Source: Branchiostoma lanceolatum (Eukaryota > Chordata > Leptocardii > Amphioxiformes > Branchiostomatidae). Taken from it: DNA of 64,000 nt. Shown one piece after another: positions 31,296 through 44,197 of the stretch. A program made the position numbers and the translations under genes. The notes under the pieces were generated by a model. It did not search any database, was not told the DNA's origin, and saw only the letters and a program-made list of their open reading frames with translations. Position 1 is the first letter of the stretch; every line of letters begins with the position of its first letter. The stretch is taken from positions 22,051,193 through 22,115,192 of the forward strand of contig NC_089723.1 in the NCBI RefSeq assembly GCF_035083965.1, in the 5' to 3' direction.

Positions 31296-34200
31296 ATGTG
31301 GTACAGCTCTAACGACTCCCTCCTGATCAAAGATTTCGACGACACCGTGGGCAGCATCCGGATAAACTTGGAGCGACCTCCGAGCGAGATCCGTTTCCTT
31401 GTGGACGACGCTTCCTTAAAGGAGTTCATGTCTCCCATCACCGACTGGAGGTCTGAGGCAGACGCACGGATAGAACAGATCCGCAAGAGAGTGTCAAACT
31501 CCGGTGAGACGAAATGAGAAATTATACATAACCTATTTAATGATATTTGACAAGATTTAGAAGCTGGTAGCATAAGTAGACAAGGATTTGTTCACATTTG
31601 CGAATATTTTCATCGGGTTGGTGAATGACTGAATGGCAAAGTTCTTTATTCACAACCACATATCTAACAAGAGATAAAACGTTTCGATAACCGTCTGTCA
31701 TCTTCATCAGGGCAATATGCTGACTGGTTCACTAGCTATAGTGCAAAGTGAGCCAGTCAGAACTCTCCTGATGGAGGTCGCAAACGCACATCCAAACGTC
31801 GATTCTCATTATCTCCATAAAAAATGGAGATATAGTTTTGAGCGTGTCTGTTTGTCATCTGTTTGTCAACCATGTTGTGAAGTTTGCACCAAGAAATGCA
31901 TGGTGCACCAACTGCAGAATTTACATATACGTGCACGCCGACAGAAGACCGAATCGCTTGAAATTGTCACCATAAAATTTTAACTGTACTATGATATTTT
32001 ACTGTATAGTTGCTGTATAGCACGGTATTTTGCTGTACTTCACAGCGCAATTCAGGAATCCAATGCAATTAATGGTGACCTGTCATCATTTGTAAACATT
32101 TGTAAACAGTTGTTAACAGTTGTAAACATTTGTAAACTTTGTAAACTTTTGTTAACTTTTGTAAACATTTGTAAACTTTTGTTAACATTTGTAAACTTTT
32201 GTAAACTTTCGTAAACATTTGTAAACTTTTGTAAACTTTCGTAAACATTTGTAAACATTTGTAAACTTTTGTAAACTTGTGTAAACATTTGTAAACTTTG
32301 TAAACTTTTGTAAACTTTTGTAAACTTTCGTAAACATTTGTTAACTTTTGTAAACTTGTTCAAACTTTTGTAAACATTCGTAAACTTTTGTAAACTTTTG
32401 TAAACATTTAGAGATTTTTTTGGGTGTGTCTGTGTGTGTTTCTAGCTGTAAGCAGCATAACTCAAGAACCTCTTGATATGATGGAATTACGATGATATTC
32501 GGTATATGGGCGGGTGTTGTGAAGCCAAAATTTAAGGTCTATTTTGGGCCCCCTGGTAAGTGACCTAGGTACTGCAGCAGGACTTTTTCTATCTTTTGAC
32601 CTATGGTCTTGATTGTTTGTGTCAGATAGCTTGTGATGTAATGAAGAAGTGGTGAAGGTTTGGGCCCCTGGCAGCTTGTTCTGGAACTGCATGGGCGTTA
32701 TTGTGAAAATCTTCTAAGGAGAATAACTGAACAGAGGAATTTTAGATTTCCGTATTCAGTATGCAGGTAGAGATATAAGTAATGAAGTGCAAATTATGCT
32801 AATTGGGACTTAATTTTGGCTTGCTCATTCGCCCCCCCCCCCGTCATAATTTCCGAACGGTATGATGTATCATCGACATATTTGCAGGGAGTGATGGTCA
32901 CGTCAAGGTTTATAAATTCCTGTAATTTTGGTGACGTTATGACGTAATATGACGTAATTACGACGTCATCGATGTGATTTTGTTGGCTAAGTAGTGAATT
33001 CCCGTCATATCTTAAGGTAGTAAACAAAACAGTTTGTATTAAAAGATGTAGTGCCCCCCCCGCAGCATTTTTTAAAACTGCAAAATTTTGAAGAGAATAA
33101 AATCAATCAAGAAGTGGTTGACGGATCGTCATGTTTTTTTCGTATGCAGATCGTGATTATTGATATGATCAAAAAATTATTATGCAAACCAATTGAAACT
33201 AGAAAGGCAACATTTGCGAGCAAATACAGCATGTTTAGCTATACTCCTCGCCATGCAAAAGATAGACTCTCCCAAAATAACAATGGACCATTCTAAAATA
33301 CTTCCATTAAAAAAAATGGATCAAAATTGAGTTTAAAAACAATTATCAGTCTCTCCATACAGGAATGGAGTCTTCCAGTAGCACCTCAACACAATATGGA
33401 CCAGTCCAAAACCATATCCACTTATTAATAAACAAATACACGTCTGCTAACAAATGGACTTTTTCATAATCACTCCAGCTCAAAATTGAAAGAAATAATT
33501 ACAGAATCCTCCCCTTGCAAGAATGGGATATTCCGTGCCATCTCCATGTAAACTAGACCAGTGGAAAAATATCCGCTGTAAATTACACTCTTGCGCATAA
33601 TCAACCCAGTTCAAAATTGAATTTAAAAAAATCAACCCCAGGGAAGAATGAAGTTTTCCATAGTATACATAATGATATATATGAAGATTTGACAGGAGAA
33701 GAAGGAAATGACCAAAAACAGCATATTTCAGCGATAGTATGGGTGAAATATAAAAATGTGACACCCCTTTGTTTGAATGCATGATTCAATAGTCTACATT
33801 TTGGGTTGAAAATAACGAAACTAAAAAATTCTGTCTTTAAAAAATCGTTTTGAAAGGCTGTATGCCAAACATTTGAATGAGGGCCTGTGTACATAACCAA
33901 GGCCAAATTTCACATTATTTTGGTTTAATACATAGGAACTGCAGATGTGTATCTTTGTTAAAAAAAAGTGAACAAAGCCATGTAATCACATGTCCTAGGA
34001 ATTCCCATACCATATTTGGCATGAATGCTAGCGCCAGAAATGCAAGATGATTAGATTAACTCAATTGACCAATCAGGTGGTCGCAAGGCTACAGGCATGC
34101 AATGCCAGGTGCAAGTCACTTGGGGTCACTGACCTTTAGGTCATATGTAGTATTGAAAGTGACAGAAGTGGCAAATATTGTCAAGAAAGCCCAAAATAAA

Positions 34201-37200
34201 TCGTTTGAAGATATGTATGCCAAACATGGGAATGTAATCCTTTAAATATTTGTTCAGGCCACATATACAGCAAATTTCAGGTCATTCGGTTGAAATACCA
34301 GGGCGCAGGAGGCCAAGATATGCTAAAAATAGCCTAAAAACCTCAATAAAATCACTTTCAAGGTCAATATCAAAAAAAGGAAAAGAACGCACATTGGTTT
34401 TTGCCTACATTACCTCTGTACCAAATTTCAGGTCATTTGGTCAAAAAATGACAGATGAATCGATTTGAAGATTTGACAGGAGGAGGAGGAGAAGAAGAAA
34501 CATGAGTAAAAACAATATGTTTAGCCATACTAGGTATGGCTAAACATAATTAATTTTTTTGTATATTTGCTTGGCAGGTAGCTCAGACCCGATCCCACTT
34601 TGCCTTTGGGTCGGTCGTCCACGCCAAGCAGATGCCAAGCAACAGTCACCACACAGACTTCTTCTTCAACAACTTCGAGTGGGCCGTTCTGGCCAACCAG
34701 CTCAAATGGAAGCAAAATGAAAGGAATGAAGTATGTTATTCCTTATCATATGTAGGTGCTTGAACGCATTAACTCCGGACAGGGCTTGTTTTTTGAGCTG
34801 AATTCATTAGAAGGTGTGAACACTATTGCAAGCAAGATACCTGTAAAAAGTGTGGATGTGAGAAATAGTTCCGATCACGAAGATGCAAATGATATCATCA
34901 CTTCTGAAGTTTTGCTGAAGCTATTATGACAACACTCAAGTTATATCAACTCGATTGTCATGCAAACTATGACATATTAACTAGCTGTTCATATTGATTC
35001 TTTGTTTCGTCTTAGGGACAGTTGACGTTCGACTGGGCAGATCCAACGATCGCACTGCTTGAAAGTCGAGGGTGAGTTGTAATCCTATACTATAGTGGCA
35101 TGGATATGTACGCGCGTAAACAGTAGCATGTCTTTGCGTATACATTCTTACAATGTGAAATCTTAACGAACTTATAGCAATTAAGATCACCGGTGGCGTT
35201 ACAAAAAAACTTGAGAGTAAGTTCACTACTTACCTTTCCATTTTTTGAAAACTTGTTTATTGCTACGGTCACAATTGGAAAAAAGGGCCACGCCGCGAAT
35301 AGTTTACGGGCTGTTTTTGGCACAATCGGGCGTAACCCCTAGCGGTCGGGATTATTTTCGTAAACTCAGAGTTTAAATAACCCCGGGACCTGGTAACAAA
35401 TAGACACCATAAGGTAATCGTGAGAGCACCGAGAGGTTCCCTTCTCCACCGGGACACATTTATGGCTTTAGGGGGCCACACCCCTTACGGGCACTGGTGC
35501 AAATGTGACTGAGGCATAAACAGGGATGGTGAACAATAATATGCAAGTATATGGTACACTTGTTTATCGTTGCTTTTGCTGATCGTTTTTCAACTATTGC
35601 CTGACCAGGATACCGATTCGCGGGCACAATGTGTTCTGGGGAACCGGAGACTCTCATGTCCCCACCTGGTTGCCGGCGTACTCCGGGTCAGAGCTGGAGC
35701 AGAAGTGCTGGAAACGGGTTGATGACGTCGTGGGTCGGTATGCTGGGAGGTAAACCTTTTTATTTCAATCATTTCACAATACACACAAGTATCATTAAGT
35801 ACCATTAAGCCCCAGAACCATTCTACCTGTATATGTCCTTAATATGAACGTGACTTGCCATGCTAGGTCAGGATTTACAAGTCACACAAGACGTGGTCCA
35901 GGGCCATGATACAAAGATAGTGATATCCTCACCCCCCTGGATGGAAGGACGCCTACCACACACAAGCATTATTGAACTAATTCAACCTTCTGAGAACACT
36001 TAACAGAAAACCCTACTCCCGAAAATATGTCATAATCTTCACGATTTGATAAAAAGGGCACCATCTTCCCAACCAACCTCAGCTTCGAAAACACTGCATT
36101 GTACATCAGTCTTAATCAAAGGTCTAAATCTATTTTAGGGAGACGGGATCCGGATAAACTAAGACGTTCTGGTGCTATTTCACACATTGTATTTTGAAGA
36201 AACGAAGCTTTTGCAACCATCTTCTCAAATCTAGCATCAAGATCAGACACTTGAGAATTTGCCACAAAGCTCATTATAAAGTATCATATTAATCGATTTG
36301 TGGGCAATATTTTCTTTCCTCACGCTGTGCCAGGTTGCAACATTGGGACATCAACAACGAGATGCTGCACGGAAACTTCTTCGTGGAGAAAACGGGAAAC
36401 CCGCAGATCCGGTACGACATGTTCCAGAAGGTGAAGGAGAAGGACCCTGGTGTCAAACTCTTCTTGAACGACTACGGTGTCATCAACAGTGGTGCGATGA
36501 CACAGGTCAGTGGATCTAGTCTGCAACGTTGTCTAATAATCAAAGTCATCCTTTTCTGGCAACGATTGAATACCTTTATCACAGCATATTTGCATAGACA
36601 TGGCGACGGAAAAAATCAATACTATGTTGCATCCATCCGTCTGCTCCTTAATACGTAGCATCGAAAAAATACAAGTAAACATGGTTTATTTTGAAAATTC
36701 TGCATTTTCTATACATTTGCTAATCGTTTTAAAGTTACACAGGGAGTTGTGTAACCAGCTTGTTAGTAATTGAGTGCCCAGTACCTTGCACAGATCATGT
36801 GTAATCTTTTATATAATATATATAATATGTGTATATACATTTAAAAGAAAATGTAAAGCCTGAGTATGCATGCAAGAAATAAACGATGGTCATCATTGTG
36901 TTTTCCACAGGCCTACGTGCACCAGGCTGAGGAGTTCCTCGCTAACGGAGCTCCAGTCGACGCGATCGGAGCTCAGGGACACTTCAAAAGCCGACCAGAC
37001 CCCGTCCTTCTTAAGGCACTGTTACGATATCATAACCTTTGGAAATTTTCCTTGACCTTGCAATGGATTTAGAGAAGCACCAATACTTATCAACATATAC
37101 ACCAACGATTGCCTTTTAGGTATTTTCATATTGATGTACGTTTAAATTTATGATCTTCCAAATATACAGCAAATACAATTCATCATCTAAAATGGTTAAT

Positions 37201-38180
37201 GTTCACATTTGAGATCATAACCTGAGTTTACAAGACTCATTTTTTTTCCTTTGCAGAGTCGCCTAGACCTTTTGGCCACTGCTGGCCTGCCCATCTGGGT
37301 GACTGAGCTGACCGTAGCCGAGTCAGACGAGTTGGAGAGGGCGGCGGGTTACGAGGACGCCTTGCGGGTCGCCTTCAGCCACCCGGCCGTGGAAGGGATC
37401 CTTCTGTGGTCCTCCATTGCAAATTTTGGCGATCCTATGACTGCCATTGCCAGTGGAGATAACTTTGAGGTTCTGTACAAAATTATGTATCCAACATATC
37501 ATTGATGTCGTCAGAAACATTCAAATGTCACATGTGGTCCTCCTTTGGCAGTGCGAATTTTGGCGAACCTAAAACTTCTATTGCCAGTAAATATAACTTA
37601 AAAAACAATATATCTAAGATATCCTTGATTACGTCATAATGTCAAAATGTTCACAGACAATTAAAAGTTACAGTCACAGAGCAGCCACTCTTAGGACTCA
37701 ATATACGGTACGCGATAACAGTGAACAACACATTCTTAGCATTAACTGCCTTTGGGTCGAAACTTTACGCTCTCTACATGGTAAGGATAGTTGCCATATA
37801 ATGTATGTCAATGTATCTGGAAATTTTCTCGTATTAACGCACGGCTACTCGAGTACAGCTTACGTAATACAGACTTTTCCTTGATCTTAGGGCTTTACTT
37901 ATCGTGCTTTGAATCTTTGTCGGTACAGCTCAACGAGGCAGGTCGCCGCTGGCGGCAGCTAGTCTTCACCGACTGGCGCACCAACCTGTCCCTACAGCAT
38001 GGCACCACGACGCCAGCTGGACAGGAGTTCGACTTCCGAGGTTTCCATGGCAACTACGTCTACGAGGTCAAAGTCAAGTTCCACGGTCAGGTGGCGGCCA
38101 CCAAGACCTTCTCCCTGGCACCTGGAGACGGACCGATGGTCGTGGATATAGACATGCCTAATGACATCATTGTTGGCTGA
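31296..38180 (+). CDS. GH10 (xylanase-like) glycoside hydrolase, copy B, open along all exons seen (~431 aa)
   Basis: Exons: 31296 (start uncertain; open back to 31260)-31503, 34582-34730, 35016-35071, 35609-35749, 36334-36505, 36911-37015, 37257-37469, 37929-38180; all phases agree. The first exon encodes FLVDDASLKEF and EADARIEQIRKR, the stretch that precedes the catalytic domain in animal GH10. The barrel follows: HFAFGSVVHA, WAVLANQLKW, RGHNVFW, WDINNEM (acid/base Glu), LFLNDYG, QGHF, WVTEL (nucleophile Glu), LNEAGRRW, FHGNYVYEVKV. The intron after 37015 has a GC donor (AAG|GCACTG) where copy A has GT. Exon 7 lacks two residues and exon 8 has two more than copy A. No signal peptide or carbohydrate-binding exons were found upstream, so the 5' end is missing or missed. 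Poly(A) signal at 38236. Confidence 0.87.
31614..31795. repeat. Fold-back repeat, decayed copy (B counterpart of 170-350)
   Basis: Same blocks as at 170-350, including AAACGTTTCGATAACC and GTGAGCCAGTCAGAACT. Confidence 0.6.
32088..32408 (+). repeat. 10-bp minisatellite, copy B (about 32 units)
   Basis: Head-to-tail TTTGTAAAC(A/T) units as at 643-1146 but about 180 bp shorter. Confidence 0.92.
32415..33195. repeat. Dispersed repeat plus truncated MITE, copy B
   Basis: 32415-32820 matches A 1150-1577. 32830-33027 is the first 200 bp of the truncated MITE at A 1578. 33040-33195 then joins sequence matching A 3846-4000, so about 2.07 kb present in A is missing here. Confidence 0.65.
33196..34560. 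mobile_element. Unclassified repeat insertion, copy B only
   Basis: Absent from copy A, where degenerate tandem repeats occupy the place. It starts near GCATGTTTAGCTATAC and ends with the hairpin TTTAGCCATAC-TAG-GTATGGCTAAA (34520-34545). Two internal blocks are related (TGAAGATTTGACAGGAGAAG near 33677 and its relative near 34465). AAATTTCAGGTCATT occurs twice (near 34270 and 34424). No protein frame. Class unknown. Confidence 0.45.
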
Positions 38181-38241
38181 GAGGCTACAGCTTATACATG
38201 TAGATGTATACATTTATCTGATTATGAAAATGCAGAATAAA

Positions 38242-38954
38242 GTGGAAAAGAATCGCTTCAAGTCTCGGGCATCAGTTCATATTTCCTGTCATTGTTTAGT
38301 AAGAAGACGGTACATTAATAAATGAGTCTTATACACACCTTCCTTTTCAAAATCTACATGGAACTATATTGTCTGTGTGGTCTTTTGTTACAGAGCAGAG
38401 GACACAGAATCTACGTTTTGTGAAAGCTAACACGAATGATGGACCATTCAGACATTCAGTTCAATTTTATTTATTTTATTACGTTCGTTGCTTTTATATT
38501 AGCTGAAATCAATTACAAATACTACATAAGTGTCAGAGCGAGAGTGCCGAGATGTGCTAACGTGACATACACGTGGCACGTCTATCACTCACCCCGTAGT
38601 TGTTTATTTACCCAGCCGCTTCTCATAACCACTTGAAGTAAAAACGCGCAAAACTAAGCATCATCGATATATATCTGCTTGGAGATAAGTCTAATACTTT
38701 ACTTGTTTGACTGTTTTACTTCCAAATTCAACAGTTTGTGGGCGAGTCAAACAAAGTATTATTGTAGTGTATAAGCAACTACACTCAAAAGCACGTTGTC
38801 TTCTTTTTATCGTGATCGAGTAGTTTTTGCTTCAGTCTCTATTGTACTGGATTAACACTGGCATCCGTCTAAACATGCACTGTTGACAGAAAAACGTAAA
38901 ATGAAGATCTATGATTTTGATACCACGGGACTATATCAGAAGCTTGCTATGAAA
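38242..38954. other. Gap between convergent GH10-B and IFa-B
   Basis: Contains the 3' UTRs of the two convergent genes. A reverse AATAAA (TTTATT on +, near 38466) could serve IFa-B. Copy B holds about 100 bp here (38640-38760) with an inverted AATACTTTACTTGTTTGAC / GTCAAACAAAGTATT pair that copy A lacks. Confidence 0.5.
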
Positions 38955-41900
38955 TCATCTTTTGCGTCGTAACATTCTCACATGCCGTCGTTTCCAGGTG
39001 CCTGCTGTGCCTGCTGTGCCGCCTGGTCCGGCTGGGGAATCTGGGCTTGTCAAAACAACCTGTGGGACAAATCAAGAGAAATAAACATTATAAGTGGTTA
39101 ATTGTAGACTGATTTCTCGTACTAAAGTTCACTGTGACACTCACGAGCAAAGTTGCTTTGGTCAGGTCATTATTTGCGTATGTCAGTTTTTGGTGAAAAG
39201 GTTAAAATCATACACTTTTTTTAATCTGCACAACCAACCCCCCCCCATTAAAATCGGTCGACAAATTACCAATAGATATGAACTACGTGCAGATAAGAAG
39301 TCAAGATAAAGAAAATAAAAACAAATGGAATATTGGTACAAATGTACAGCCACGAGTGCTATGGGTTTTTTTTCTCTTACAGTTTCATGTAGGCAGCAAT
39401 AAGAGAGTTGTTGGTTAACGTTTTTTCAGCTTGAAGCAACTGGAAGTAACAGTTTTACTTCAATTTGCATGTTATGTTTTGACATGGTTAGGCAGAGCTT
39501 TGGGGCTTGTCTATTCCACAAAAAATAAATGTATCAAGCATCAGGTCACAGCAAGTACATGGGTGATATCAGCGCTCTCATCAATTTTCGCCTGATTTTG
39601 AAAAAGAATCCCATTCAGAGATGGTCAATATGTCTTTCCAAAATGGGAAATATGTCGTGTTGTAGCCTTAATTGTAATTCTAGAAGTTTCACTTTATTGA
39701 ATACAGGAATAAAAGACCTGTTGGTTGTTATACCATATTTGTCTATTCAATTCTTTTTACAATGATTATGGTGTCTAATTTGGCCACCTTCTTTTTCGCC
39801 ATATTGTTTTCCTCGCCATCCTTTTCTGTTTTAGCATTCAATTTGAAGTTGATGTCATCCATGAAAATTGCTTGTTGTGGCCTCATAGAGTTGCCTGTTT
39901 ACCTCATCTCCTCCCCTTCCAACAGCTTCCTGTAAGCTGCTATTTCAATGTCCAGCGCCAGTTTGACGTTCATCAGCTCCTGGTAGTTGGTGAGATTCTG
40001 GGCCATCTCCAGCTTCATCTTCTCGATCTGCGCCTCCCGTTTCCCGATGGACTGCCTGTATCCTTCAACCTCCTTCAGCATACGGGTCTCTGTCAGCTTT
40101 AGGCTGTCTTCTAAAGCACCGTTCTGTCAGGAATACAACATAATATATTGGTAAATGATACAGAACATTACACTAACTCTTAGGCAGCAAAGCAGATATT
40201 GGAGAGTCAACAGTTTAGGGACAGGCAGAAATATATACCCAATGGCAGTTTACACATCGCTAGTTTGAGTACAATGTAATCAGTCTTATAATCCAGTTTA
40301 AACATGGTTGAGACATTTGATCACTTTTATAGATATACTAAATACATAACAGAAATAGTTTGTGCCCACGTGTGTTCGGAGATCAGAGGTCTTGTAGAAG
40401 GAAGTATGACTGTTTATGTCCAAAAAAATGTTGAAAAGTCCACAGGCTACCTCACAACACTCATGTTGACAGCATCACACACTCACCTTGCTCCTGATAG
40501 CCTCGGACTCGGCCCTTATGGTGCTGAGCTTCTTTTGGAATCCAGCCACTTCTGTCCTGGCGGCTGCTAGAGCCTCGCTGTCTTTCTCCCGTAGCAGGGC
40601 TATCTCCGCAAACTGTCACATATAGCAGCAAAGACAAGTAATCACATATCATTAGTTCCATTGGTGAAGCTAATCATATACTATCATATGGTTATATATG
40701 GTAAAAACTAGTACAAACATTGGCCATTTCAGAATACGGGTTGAAGACTTCATTATATTATCAAACACTGATTCCAGCATCATTTGCCTTGTGTAACTGG
40801 CCTTGGACATAAGACATCAGCTTCGTAGGTCCGCTTTGTGGCTGGTCATACTGCATGAATGTTGCACATTAGATTACGACTTGCCCTACCTAAACCTTTG
40901 CATGTCTACACGCTACTCCCAGCGTCGTTTTTCAGATCTTCTTGGTATTTCTACAACTACAAAGCTGTCTCCTGAAAAGAGGATATTTCTTAAGCACAAG
41001 CGTTCTGGATTAGCCCCATATTTTCTTACCTTCTCCTTGTACTTGGCTTCGGCATCTTGCTTGTTCGCCTGTCCGATCGTCTCGTACTGTTCACGGATCT
41101 CCTTCAGGGTGTCGCTGAGATCTGGTCCAGTCATCACCGGCTGCTGAGACTCTATCTTAGTCACAGTCAGAGCCAACTCTTCCTGCAGAACTGTCATCTC
41201 CTGTAAAATGTGCCCATATTCATAAAGCGTTCGTGTGGCGTAACGGCAGGGTGTTGGGCCCAGAGTCCATGAAGTTCCGGGTTACAATCTTATCATTTCA
41301 CCGATCTTGTGCCCGTAAATTGCAAAACATAATCAGGAAATGATACTAATGTCGTAGAAAGACAAAGTCAATTCCAAATTTAAAAAAAAACAAGATGTGA
41401 AAGAACAGAAAATCTATTGTATGGTATACCATACTCTGTGTGTTTAGTCATTTGTTCAATCTTCCTGACCAGTTTTAATGATGAATGAAGGCAACTTTTT
41501 TTGCTAAACTTTTTTATTCACACACTCGCGTCATGAGTTTTGGGGTTGCCGGAGGATGGCATCCATATAATCGAGTCAATATATGGCTTTACTTGCAACT
41601 AAATGACATACAGACAGACTAGCTTACCTCCGAGTGAGTCTTCCTCACAAACTCAATCTCTTCCTGTGCGACCGCCAGCCTGCTCTCAAAGCCCGCACGC
41701 GCCGCTGTGATGATTTCCAGTTCCTAAAAAAGTATGGATTATTTTAAGGTGGTAAAGTAAAACGTTCTTTATACCCCATTCCTCGAGGACGGCGCTCTCG
41801 CCGCGCGCTCTATGCGACCTCAGCGCTCAACGAATTTCATTTTTTTTAAAAAACGAACTTTATACGCTTTGTGCGTTTTGTTGTCTTTTTAGTCATACTT

Positions 41901-42658
41901 CTACGTTGCATAATATTCCAATTAAGTAATCAAGGATTAGACAAATCTGACGTAGTAAGGAGAAAAAACTTACCATCTTGTGCTTCTCAATGTCAGCCTT
42001 CAGCTCTGAGCGCACTGATATCTGGTCCTCGCACCTATAACAAAACACGTGGACCATGCTTAGTAACGTTAATAACCGACCGACTGACCAACAGACCGAC
42101 CGACCCACCGATTAGCAAGCCAACCAACCAACCAACCAACCAACCAACCAACCAACCAACCGACCAACCAACCAACCAACCAACCAACCAACCAACGTCA
42201 TACCAACCAATGCGATGAAGAAATAAAGGAACAATTTGTTGAAACCTTGAAATGCCAAGAAATGCGTAGTTAATTGAAAGTAATGAATTTGAAAGTAATG
42301 ATATAACGTACTTTCCCTGCCACTCCTCCGCCTGTGTCTGCCAGCTGTTCCTCTCCACCTCCACCTGGGCCTTCTCCTTCGACAGCTCGTCCACCTTAGT
42401 CCGCAGCTCCTTCAGCATTTCTTCGAACTTTGCCTTGTCGACGGGGGCGGCTTTGACCTGGGCGGCCTGCAGCTGAGTCTCCAGGGTGGCGTTGCTCTCG
42501 TTCAGGGCTCGCACCCTGTCGATGTAGGTAGCGAAGCGGTCGTTGAGGATGCCGAGCTCTTTCTTCTCGCTGGCGCGGGTCATCCTGGCGTCGCTGAGAG
42601 TTTGTAGCGCGCCTTCGGAAGTGGTTACAACGGTCTTTCGTGACACCTGAGCGGCCAT
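38955..42658 (-). CDS. Intermediate filament protein IFa, copy B (~370 aa)
   Basis: Exons: 42658-42312, 42034-41974, 41723-41628, 41200-41030, 40612-40487, 40123-39903, and likely tail 39045-38955. Same rod as IFa-A, from [15 protein letters not shown] to [11 protein letters not shown], with all splice sites intact. Differences: the head lost eight residues (QYSSTMQA region) by a 24-nt in-frame deletion; exon 3 reads [16 protein letters not shown]; the tail shares [17 protein letters not shown] with A, but a 1-base deletion changes the end to [13 protein letters not shown], making it strongly basic where A is polar. Gene otherwise looks functional. Confidence 0.92.
42120..42196 (+). repeat. 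(CCAA)n microsatellite, copy B
   Basis: About 19 CCAA units with one CCGA, expanded relative to A. Confidence 0.95.
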
Positions 42659-44197
42659 GCTTTCCTGGTGTGAGCTTCGAACAGGCCTGGAGGAGAACTG
42701 GCTGTCAGAACCTGGACGGTCTTACCAGAGAGCCGTAGACGGTGGGTTCTGAGCTATACCGGCCAGCGGGTGTTTAAGCCTTTGAGCCGTCCATATTTGT
42801 TTAAGTTCATCAGTGTAACCACCCTCTGTCAATCATTGAGTCAAGAAGGCGTTTCATTGGTGATGTGTTGTGTACAGTGATGCGGGAGGGTCCCTGTGCA
42901 TACAAGTGTTGAAGAAGCCACCAGAAATGGCCTAAAATGCAGACAGATGTCATTGACTAATGATGTCCGGTCAAGAGCTGACTAGGACGATGTGCGGGGC
43001 ATTCCGGAACCCAAATATGTGGGGCAATCAAATAGCCAATGTAAATGATGAAGACAGCCTTCTATTCATGAACTTTGAGATTTGAAAAAGATGTACCCAC
43101 GTCTACGATGAATTTAGAATGAATTTATGGCTGTAACCTCTCAATGAACCTTTACTTCTGGCCTGGGGCTTCGGAAAGTTGAGGAGGTCATGATCATGTC
43201 TAAGGAACTAGGTAGTAATCTTCTACAGCACGGCTGTCTATTGGGGTGCTTAAAGACCATGACTTAATAATTAACACCGAGAGGGTTTCATTGCTGTGCG
43301 GGCGTATTTAAAGGCTTTGTAGGAAAAGCCTTTCAAGTACTAACTGGTAAACTAACCTAAACTAGTGTGTTATTGTACAGAATGTTGAATTTACAATATG
43401 TTTCAATTCCATCTATACCACTGGACACGTTTTCTAAGAAATATTAGAGCTTTTCTGTCCGGCAATCTTCTTCAATTATCAAAATATTTTTTTAGCATTC
43501 GTTCCTGAATTCGTTCCTGAATACCTAACCTTTATAAAAGTGCTGAACAGATGTATTTTTGTAATGTTTACATATCGTTATCCGTACTTGGAATATGAGA
43601 GTATCAGAGTGCTGGAATTGTAGTAACGAAATGAAATGTAAATGGCACACCGTTTACATATAAGTTCTGTTATTTAGGGTAATCAAATGTTTGATGTAGT
43701 TTCCGCACCACTGCGGAGATTCTGTGCAAACATTTTACGCTGGAACAAACCTTATTCGTTCATATTCTTCTTCGCTGTGTGTTTTGAATCTCTGATTTAT
43801 GTCCTGTTATACAAAATTCTGCGAAATCCTGTACAACGCCTTAACGGAAGGAAACGTGGGGGAATTTACGCTCTTTGAAGTGCCAGTATCATAGTATGTA
43901 GGGCAGGTAAATGTTTGATGTGGATATGGAATCTTGAATTTGTCACGATGCCGAGGAATCTTAAGAATCACATGTACATTATGTACCAATAATAAACCTG
44001 GACCGCCTATGTTGCTAGATCCCGGTGCCGTGATTAATTAATGGCACATTTGCACACCAAGGCTCAAATCTGGAGAAAGTTGCCAAGAGCACTGCGCGTG
44101 GGGCCGGGGTATAATGGTGTCAGTTAATCTGTCCTAGTTTGCACGCAACCAAAACGTTCTTTCCAGATCAACAGTTACGAAATGGTTATAAGTATAC
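42659..44197. other. IFa-B upstream region, no gene seen
   Basis: Nearly identical to A 18060-19599; no coding exon found. Confidence 0.6.
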
